64,000 nucleotides of DNA from Trichoplax adhaerens (taxonomy: Eukaryota; Placozoa; Uniplacotomia; Trichoplacea; Trichoplacidae), in contig NW_002060947.1 in assembly GCF_000150275.1 (NCBI RefSeq), positions 7,806,482 through 7,870,481 of the forward strand, read 5' to 3'. A model generated the notes under the pieces. It did no database searches, was not told the DNA's origin, and saw only the letters and a program-made list of their open reading frames with translations. Each line of letters begins with the position of its first letter. Position 1 is the stretch's first letter. Shown here in pieces: positions 52,001 through 61,100 of the stretch. The position numbers were made by a program, and so were the translations under genes.

Positions 52001-54322
52001 TTTAAGTTAGTAAGTGGCGTTCTCCGCAAGGATTGGCGTGTATAGACTACTTTGTCACTAGTGGTGTGTGACAGCTGTATAAAAGTCTTCGAATTTCAGC
52101 AGGCCAGCAGACTGAATATTTAAGTTTAGAAGTTTCTTTTGAAAAGAATAAGTTACTTCTACTTTAATCTAAATTATTTAATAACGTTCCAACTGTAAGT
52201 ACTATATGAGAATGATGGCCATAGCTTGTGCCAGAATAATTCTTTAATAACCATTTTAAGTTAAAAGACTGCAAGTAGTTTTTTACTGACCATAGCAAAC
52301 AGGCGGAAGCCCCTCTTGAATGGATCGCCTGTCTTTACCAGCAGCACAAGGACAGTTATTGACATAATTGATATATTCACCATTTGCGGTACATTCTGCT
52401 GTGGGTTTTATCCCATCTGCCGATGAAGCTGAGGTACCGCTACATCGACCCTGTACAATTATTGATTTACTAGCTGGTGCTATAACACGTGGAAATGATG
52501 CTTCGCCATAATTTGTTTCGGGACATATATAGTACCAAATGGTAACTCTTCTAACATTGGTACATGTCCCGCGATCTTCAATATTGAAATACTTGCCGCC
52601 ATAGTTTAAATCAGAATCATCAATGATTACTTTAGAAGCCACATTAGCTGGAGGTCTTCGACTACTATCCATATATGTAGTTGGCTGTTGATTATTGGTT
52701 GTTCCACTATCCTGACGCGTCAGGAGTAGCGTATAAGTTAGCAGCAAGGAAGGCTAAAAGTAAAATAGGTTTATTGAGTTCTCCGAACATTTCAAACTAT
52801 CAAGGCTAAATTGATTATTTGGTGTCCGTTTTAAAATTGATACTAAATTATTGCAAGATTAATATATAATTACTCAAAATTGTTAATATAGCATACTAGG
52901 CAAAGATTTCCGGACAATTTATTAGCTAATGTCAAGTAATAAACTCTCAGGGTTGAGGGGCAGTTGAAGAAATTAGCTGGGCAGTTGATAGTGCTCTCAT
53001 AATTCAGGTTGAAATAGATTGCTTTTACACCAGGAATTTTGGGAATAAATGGAGATATTAGCCATGCTTGCTGCTGAGGACGTCGATTACATATTCTATA
53101 GTAACTATAAGTATTTTCCGGTGATGGCGGGCGATAGGTAAACTAAAATCGAAATAAATAAGAAAAATAATACATAATCATTTTCGTAAATAGTCGTTAC
53201 GGAAATTAGGATAGTATCAAAATTATTGAAGCTTTTATCCCATTATCTTTTTATAAAGAAATAAACAGGATGGAATAACGCGGTTATACAAAGATATTTA
53301 TGATTAACTAGAGGCTGGTTTTAGATCATCAATACAGTAGAGAATATCGATATAAATGAATTAATGAATTACAGATTTGGTCAATTTTGAATAAAACAAT
53401 AATTATGACGTTTGATATCAGAGTGAAAAATTGTTAAATATTTCTAGTAAATAACACCGGAAGATGTGTACGATAAAACTGAGGGCTGGTTTTAATTCAT
53501 TATTACAGTAAAGAATATCGATAGAAATATATTAATGAAATATATATTTGTTATGTCGTTTAGAAAAACAATAATTATGATACTTGGTATTAGAAGAAAA
53601 AATTGGTAAATATCTCGATTGCATAACGCTACAAATGAATAAATATTTCTATCTTATGACTCTGCAAGGTATGCATTACAAAATTGAGGACTGATCTGAA
53701 GGCCATTAATACTGTAAAGAACATTGATATAAATAAATTGATGAATTACCGTTCAAAATTTCGTAAAATTTTTGAATAAAACAATAATTATGATAGTTGA
53801 TATTAGTATGAGAAGTTATCGTTAAATAATTCTATCCTATAGCTCCGAAAGATTTCAGTATAGTAATATCGATAACTGAATTTGTTAATCTTGTGCTAGG
53901 AAAGTGCTATTCGGTAGCAACAAAAATAAATCCCTGTTAAACAGTAGGCAAAAAAAATAGGCTATTACGGCATTTATCATTTAGACTAAAATTTGAGGCG
54001 GATGATGATCACATAATTTCATCGCATTTCATGAAGATTAACGAATAAAGTCGATAAATACTATCGATTTGATCTCATTCTATCATTTTATGCACATACT
54101 AATAAATCATCCGTGACTAATTCTAGATTGAATCAACACCATCGCAGAATTGTATCGTGCTATCTTTAATTATGATTGAGAATAAAAAATACAAACATTG
54201 ACTGCTTGATTGGAATTATTAAATATAGCACAGTTTTGCCAAACTCTCCAGTTCCACGCATTGCGATAAGTATCTAGAATCGTAACTACATCAATCAGAT
54301 CCGAGTAGGCATCCGAAGTCAT
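40001..54322 (-). CDS. Kinase-less Eph-like receptor (ephrin-binding, Cys-rich, 2 FN3, TM, basic tail)
   Basis: Single-pass surface protein with an Eph-type ectodomain. Exons in order: 54322-54197, 53142-52897, 52753-52291, 50192-50049, 49895-49575, 48338-48091, 47091-47031, 46922-46835, 46711-46677, 45837-45715, 45527-45459, 45351-45274, 44932-44762, 43496-42690, 42522-42436, 42336-42280, 42053-42000, 41856-41761, 41645-41592, 41339-41157, 41032-40919, 40104-40001. The sum is 1,243 codons, all phases consistent. Ephrin-binding domain: DVVTILDT, TYSYYRICN, PQQQAWLISPFIP, YFNIEDRGTC, ICPE. Cys-rich region: NCPCAAGK, NPCKKCPLGT, CLC. FN3-1 has the Eph-like FDLECFNC; FN3-2 has PGPPKNVKAL and IRWKPPVEPNG. 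The membrane helix (about 540-565) contains AGGVAGGVAATAVGLAL. Then come CCDIICPRCCKKRKFC and CCCCSCCGCG, a Lys-rich block, a 269-residue disordered exon, and NKVIHDRIKQLI. No kinase or SAM domain is encoded anywhere in the chain. The ATG start gives no signal peptide, so a first exon is probably missing. Confidence 0.85.
40200..40660. repeat. Tandem repeat, about 110 bp, four copies, in last intron of the receptor
   Basis: GATAACTGC-TAGTTT-ATATTAT-ATCTATG recurs at about 40,264, 40,375, 40,484 and 40,590 (spacings 111, 109, 106). Each is followed by TAATAATTAATGTTTATATCGATTTAG. It lies between the last two coding exons of the kinase-less Eph-like gene. Confidence 0.85.
43560..44060. repeat. 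Tandem repeat, about 75 bp, six copies, in a receptor intron
   Basis: The core ATATTGCAAGAA-ACTGCAAGAAAAAGCTT is anchored at about 43,620, 43,699, 43,770, 43,852, 43,916 and 43,991 (spacings 79, 71, 82, 64, 75). Each is followed by a GAA-TATGATCAAGATGA-GACTAG-ACATGTGATAAAG stretch. It lies in the intron between exons 44932-44762 and 43496-42690. The 161-codon minus-strand frame here is an artefact of the repeat. Confidence 0.85.
45047..45079 (-). other. Candidate 33-nt cassette exon of the kinase-less Eph-like gene
   Basis: On the minus strand, acceptor AACTGGTAG at 45,081/45,080 and donor GAG|GTAGGC flank 33 nt. Read in phase 1 it gives ENDVIQYHQHR. Both ends are phase 1, like its neighbours, so inclusion adds 11 residues without a frameshift. 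The reading frame stays open for a further 33 nt upstream of the acceptor, which hints that the segment is or was coding. It could be an alternative exon. Confidence 0.4.
46180..46560. repeat. Three diverged copies of an intronic repeat
   Basis: ATCGATT(C/T)GTAAAATTTA-AATTGAAAGTT-GAATT-GAAG occurs near 46,193, 46,380 and 46,512 (spacings 187 and 132). It is preceded by TATTTGGATA-AAGAAATCA in the latter two. It lies in the intron downstream of the membrane-helix exons of the Eph-like gene. Confidence 0.6.
47979..48112. repeat. Duplicated splice-donor segment of the second FN3 exon
   Basis: A 54-bp segment is present at 47,979-48,032 and 48,059-48,112, 80 bp apart and nearly identical. The right-hand copy contains the end of the FN3 exon and its donor (minus strand ACT|GTAAGT). 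The left-hand copy carries ACT|ATAAGT, so its donor is broken. This is a recent partial exon duplication inside the downstream intron. Confidence 0.8.
50400..52210. repeat. Dispersed tandem repeat, about 208 bp, in a receptor intron
   Basis: GAATAAGTTGCTTCTATTTT followed by CTACATTAATTAATATCATTCTAATCAT, then TTTAAA-GG-ATCCTAAAAG-TATAGCTGAAGGTAAGCCTAT, is found near 51,189, 51,397 and 51,605 (208-bp steps). Partial copies lie near 50,430 and 52,146. All are within the intron between the ephrin-binding/Cys-rich exon 52753-52291 and the next Cys-rich exon 50192-50049. Confidence 0.8.
53290..53860. repeat. Tandem repeat, about 171-204 bp, three copies, in a receptor intron
   Basis: GAGG-CTGGTTTTA-ATCATTAATACAGTAAAGAATATCGATA begins at about 53,311, 53,482 and 53,686. 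Each is followed by AATAAATTAATGAATTAC and a TTGAATAAAACAATAATTATGA block. It lies between the first two ephrin-binding-domain exons. Confidence 0.85.
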
Positions 54323-57300
54323 AAACAGAAATAAAATATTGGGAATTAGTTAATGAGAACAAATAAATGCAATATCTCAGTATTGTTTTATATACAGAAT
54401 TTCATGACTGAAAACTTAATTCAGGAAAGAAAATATGTACAGGATAATGGGCTTAAAATGATGTTAAAATTGCAAGAGTACCTAATACAATCACAATCGT
54501 TTAAATTAAAAATGTAATTTTCATATAATAAGGAGAAAAATGATCATCTAGTACAACACATTTAAACTGATTGCAAGAACCTAAGCAAACATACACCTTA
54601 AGTATACTTGAATACATTCGTAAAAGTAGAATTGTTCATTTGTGCGTCTTACTTAATTGATATGAGATTAACTCAATGTTAATTTATAATTTTGACTGTT
54701 CGCTTTGCGACATAGGAGTATCTTACTGACTAGTATAACAATCCACCACATCAGTATCTTTAAAGCTTAGATTGAACTGTATTAATCAATAGAAGATGAT
54801 TTGAGGAAGTGATTTCAGTAGAGAGATCCGAAATTCATTTCTGTTATCATCAACAAGCATGTTGATAATGCATTTTACAAACAGTAGGTTTACAACATAG
54901 ACGCCGTAGGTATTAACATCTTAAGCTCTCCTATTGGAAGTTGGAAATTTAGTCACCAATATACCGCATAAGTCGGCTATTTAAGCTGAATACTTTATGG
55001 TAATAGCGTATGAATAAGGGTCTTTTAGTTATTGTAATCCAGTAATTATTGCTAGTAATTTATTCTTTACAAGCTTGATGCAAAACTCACTAGGTACATG
55101 TCTTAGGGCATATCTGTATACTGCATGTATAAATGTAGTTGCAGTAATAGGTAAGAGAGTGAATAGTAAAGATCTTCTAATACAGCAATCGAACCTATTT
55201 GCATTTATCTATCCTATAGCTTGTTGCGTAATGAGCGGAAGGAATTGAAGAAATGAAGATTGAAAGCTCAGTACAAAGTTCTAAGAATTGTTAGGTATTA
55301 TCTGTGAGCTAATATCGTAGTAGTGCATGCTATAGCTTCAATAAAGGGCGAAATGAAGAAATTATAATATCTCAAGCTCTTTCAAGCAAACTAAGCACTC
55401 CGCTAGTATAAGATGGATCCTAATTGCTACAGATTTTATCCCCAGAATTGTAAATAAGAGAATAAATGGAAATAAATATCTGTTGTCTCTCATTGTTTCA
55501 ATTCTTAAATTCGGCATGTGCAGTAAATATATTTTGAACTCAGCTTATCACTAAGTCACTATTTCTTTAAATATGAAAATTAATATTTAAAGAATAAAAG
55601 TAATTTTCATGATACATTCAATAGCTATCATTAACCATACTAGATATAACATAAGCTGTACTGATTTTATGAATCTTATAAATGTCGTTTATATCTCTAA
55701 TTTCATTTAATCCTATATATACATAAAAGCAATAAAATTCTTGATTAGACTAAAGCTATATCACCTTGATCAGCTTCGGATAGATCAAAATGCAACATAA
55801 ATACCAGATTCAGAGCTAGAACTGTTGAAATGAACATCTTTCTTGCCTCTACATCAACTTCAAGTGTTAAAATGGCGTAAATTCCAAAGAAAAGGTAGAA
55901 GAATGTTCCAAGAACTTAAATCCTACAGTATATCCAAAAATCTTTATAGTGATTGCATTTTCTACGGATCTATTGTCTAAAAAAAGTTCTTTCTAATATA
56001 ATATAGGTTCGGTATAGCACACTTTAAACTGTAAAAGAAGTTTCACAGCTATAATACAGCTTTTCAAATGAGAAGATATTAACGGTATCCTATCCTATGG
56101 AATTCTATCAATATTAAAGCACATTTGATTGGTAGTACTATTTATAGATGCAATCTGACATCACTAACCCCGATCTACCGGATAGAATAGAAATATACTT
56201 GCAAATTCATACTGTATGCAGTAATTGGATTAATGGTGGTATTAATTATTATTTTAGACATCGATTTTAACGCAATTATACTATAATTAAATTAGTATTT
56301 CAAATTGAAAAGAATGTTACTTTAATGGTATATATATGCGTACAGCAACTTATTATTGGTATTCTTGGCTATCGACCATGTTATTTTATTGTACTATTTA
56401 CAGTAACCTAATTTTAGTATTTTGCATTTTTTTACTGCATTTTTAGTGATAGAGCAAAGAAAAATGTTATAAAAAAATTTGGCTACCGGTTTGATGTCTA
56501 TGAATATTACAGCTAAGACATTATATTTAAAATCTTGAAAGCATAGAAGAGATTGGATAATAACATTCGGTTGAATAAGCAATGTATGATCCTAGTCGTA
56601 ATATAATCGATAAAATAACACTATTAATTGGCAGAGAGGGCTATGTGACTTGTCACTGCAGTTATTGATAGGTTGACTAATATAGCTCTAGAATTATAAT
56701 TCAATTGAAGGCGGCAATCACATATAGAACTTTTTCCATCAGAAAAGAATACAGTGCAAGAAAAATAAGCTGTTTGCATGAAGTTTGGAGCTGTTATTAG
56801 TTATAAGATTCGATGATTAATATGAAGAAACTTTTTAAAGGTAGAACTATAAAAATCTCATATTCCTATGAATAATTTTCATACCCTAGATAAAAATTTC
56901 ATTTGCATCATCCTGTGTTTAGTAGATATTTTGATAATGTTCCATAATCAAATAAAATAATGGCTGACTTCTTATAACATAATCAGCACTTTACAGTCAG
57001 AGCTTTTATATCATTTTAAGGAATACACTACTCTATTACATCTACAGTATGTGCAATGTATTAGTCAATCCAAGAAGGCTATCCAATAAAATGGCATAAA
57101 TAATATCTATTCATCATACTATTGATCGGATTACATTGAATGACAAGATTTCGTACTCATAGTATTGATAGATTCATTAGTTTGGTAAGATATAAGTACT
57201 AATTTAATAAATTAATTAAAATGAAAATTCTACAGATTGTTAATGATTAGAAAGGTAGGTGAGATTAAACCATCACAATCCTTTCATCACAAAACTAGTC

Positions 57301-58179
57301 AATTCATAGTTAATTTACGTAAATATTACTTATCACTTAAATAATATTATAAAACTGTAGTTATCTATGAAAGAATGTATAGCGTATAGATAGCGGCATT
57401 TTTAATAAATACTAAAGTACCCATGCATCATTTGAAGTACAGTAAATAAGACAAGTATTAGTAAAGCCCCTTCACGACAAATATAGTTAACCTTTACTTC
57501 TTTTCTTTTTAGCTACTAATCTTATATGCCCTACTTGATGACAGTTTATATGCTGATCCATATGGACTGCTTTTAACCATAAATTATTATAGCGTACAAT
57601 AAAGAACTTAGTGAATTTTCTTGATAAAATGCACTGGTGCTAGGTGTGTCAGAGATGATCGTTACTAACGTATATCTTCATGAAATTTTTTATCACCAGA
57701 TGGAGATCATATTTAGATTTACTCTGTATTATAGCTTGAAGAGATTTTCCATGCGTTAGAGAAACTTAAGTATAGCAAAATTATTTATTTAATAGCTAAA
57801 AATGGCCATGCACAGTGGCAATAGTAAGAGTGGGCTATCTCATTCCTTTGGTGAAAAATGTCTTTATTGATTACCGTTTAAATAATATCCATTTTCCTAC
57901 ATATATTTACATTAACTGATATTAAGAAGTTATTAGTCGATAATTATATCGATTTTTAACCTTTCGTATAGGGCCAATTACGCAATTTTAATAATTAAGA
58001 TTTAAACTCAACTTGCATACTAACACTAGTATAAAGCTATTTTTAATCGTTACTTAAATAGGGTATATATCAAGTATTTACGATTTTACATCTATGGCTG
58101 ATCTTAACACTTGTAAATGTCCTTAAAAACACTTTTTAATAAACGATGATAATACTATATCGTTCAAAGCACCTGAAGC
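54323..58179. other. Spacer between the two Eph-like genes
   Basis: About 3.9 kb between the 3' end of the right-hand paralogue and the first recognised exon of the left-hand one. It should contain the promoter, leader and possibly a missing signal-peptide exon of the latter, but no exon with a hydrophobic leader and a matching donor could be picked out. No repeats of note and no other gene were seen. Confidence 0.4.
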
Positions 58180-61100
58180 CTAAGCTATTCGAGCTGCTGA
58201 CGTTTCACCTTGATCATTTTGGCTAAAGTAGCCATTCATAACCCTTTTAGAATAGATAATATCCTTAATACGGTCATGAAGTGCTTGATTTTCATCGCTG
58301 CTATTCTGTAATTGCAAATTTCGCTGCAATGGATCTATTTAATTGAAGCCACAATTTTAAAGCGAAATCATCTGTTCATATTTATACCATGATAGTATAT
58401 TTATGTGATATACTGTTGTCAATATCAGCTGTAATGATAAGTACCTGTTGGGTTGGGCTGCTGATCAGGTTCAATTTGAATTTCTAATTTTGGTTTATAA
58501 ACATTGCTTGCTAAATAAGACACAGTTAATTTTAAAACTAAAGGGGACTGACTATAAAAATATGCGGTAAAAAGCATTCGTACTACATTATAAAGCATCG
58601 GATTAAGAGCGATTTCAACTACTTATTACGAATTCTAAAGTCATCAATATTTCAATTGGATGATAGCATTTACGATAGAAGCCATATCTAATTTAGTGCC
58701 AGAATGTTACTTAAACTAGAAAGACGAATTAAATGTTACCCTCACTATCCGGGCAATCATAGAATTCTCCGGAAATATCACTTAGATTTTCAATTTCATC
58801 ACAGCTAAAGAAATTTTCTCCTATTGTGGTAATTATTTAAGATTCTGATATCAATTCAATCAATTTGTTTCACCGTATCGAACTGCTTTCAATTACTGTA
58901 TACCTGCTTTTTTTGCAGCAATTTTTCGACGTAACTTGAGTATTAACAGTTTTTGGCGAGCTGTTAATTTTATGCTCTTGTCTTGGGAACCTATTAAGTT
59001 AATTAATATTTTTATTAGCCAAATAATATGTTATGATGGTGTTTAAATTAAAGATTAATATTTTTACTCAGATATTATACAAGTCGATGGAAGTAGTTTA
59101 AAATTATCTTTTACCCGATTCATTTGCTTTAACTTTCTTATAGAGATTTCTGAGTATTTGTTTTTGTTGTTGCGATAACGTTGGCTTTTTATATGCCTGA
59201 TCTAGAATAAAGAGTAGTGTATGATCCATTTCTAATGGTAATTGCTAATAAAATATTGTATCATTTATGGCATTAGTTTTGTTTGCTTTTCCTGATTATT
59301 ACAGGTCTTCCCTTTACACTTGCAAAATTTCTTACCTTTTGTAGCTTTCCTTTGCTCCATCAGTTGTGCAGCTATAAGTGAACATGAAGTAGCTATCAAA
59401 TATTTGTATTTTATTTCGTCAACTTTCGGTATCTTTTAGAATTTATGTAAAAAATCTTCTCTTATATAAAAATAGTTATGTTAACAAATTATATCAATTC
59501 GAAAAGATTTTTTAGCGGTAAAATGGAGTAATTTCTATCGGATCCAACCTCGTGCAATAGATTCATATGCTGGTGGTAAATCTATAATAAAAATTTTAAA
59601 ACCATTTAAGCCTGCTCACTTTAACATATCAATAATTAGTGATCAAGACATTTGGTAGTCAAGTAAATTTTCTGAAATACCTCTCGTGTTTTCTTTCTTA
59701 TGTTTGCTAGACAGTTGTTTATGCAGTGATTTTCTCTCATCTGTAAATAGAAAAGAAAAGGATTTATTCGTACTTAAAAATAGCAATTATCTCATCTTTA
59801 TTTAAAATAGGATATTCTAGCGATCTAGCGATTGGTTAGGATGAAATTAAGCAACATTTTCTTCATTAATTTTTATTTGTGCATCATTCCACAATATTGC
59901 ATGGCAATAGCTATCAATATTACCGTAATATTCATGCCTTCTTGAAACTCGTGCATGGTCGTCACAATCTTTATTAGGTGAAATTATAATTATAACGGTA
60001 AACAAGATTAATCAAACAGCTATAACTTATCAAAAGCTATTATGGATTACGGAAATCTTGAAACTTTATATTGCAAATCGCAAGATTGAATACATAGCTA
60101 AAATTAATTAAAAGTTAATGGAAGCTGTAAAACTAGATTGCAAATCATCTTGATTTTCAATCTTTGATCACTGATTTTGAGCAATAAATTAACACCTATA
60201 TGAACTCGATATCGTTGTTTCTCATCAGCTGAAAATGATCTGCAATTATTAAAGATCATAAAATTTATTAAGTAGTCAGCCAGGAACTCATTACGCAATA
60301 TCTTTGCTAGATGCAAATCTTCTGCTGATATTTTAAATTATACATTATAACATAAGATCTAAAACAAAATTAGCATCTGCTTTATTATCAGAACATACCG
60401 ATCGTAATATCGATCATCATATCGATCTCTAATGCTGTCTAGGGATCTTCGACGCCGCCTTCTATATTTTGGAGAATTTCTTCTTCGTGAACTGCTATAA
60501 TCTAGATACGGCAAAGTAAACCTTATCAAAAAGATTAGAAACTACAATTTTTAATTAAAACGGACAAGATTAAATTATTTATTTCTCATACACAATGACT
60601 AATTTTATTTTCAAAAGAATACTCTGTAAAAAAAATTGTTCGCTCAACATTTCTAGGTAGACATTTTTGCAGTTAATTTTAAATCGATTATTTCATACAA
60701 TCAGATCCACTGTAGTAACGATCTTGACGTGAATATCTCCCTCTTCTTCGTCTATGTCTATAACCTGAGGAAGAATAGCTATCTATCGTTGATGAATCAT
60801 CAGATGACGAGGAGGAAGATGATGATTTATTCTTCCTTTTGGATTTCTTCTTCTTAGATTTCTTTTTCTTTGATTCACTCTTTTTCTTCTTATTTTTCTT
60901 CTCCTCTTTTTCCTTCTTCTTTCTTTTCCTCCTTCGAGATTGATTGTCATTGTCTAAGAATGATAAATAGAATTACTGATATAAGGGTAAAATGCCGATT
61001 GCAGTAGTAGAAGGAGTCTATTACATGGCCATTACAGATATAAATTACGTCATTTGCTAGAATATTTAATGAATTACCTAGAGCTTGGTCTTGCGTATTT

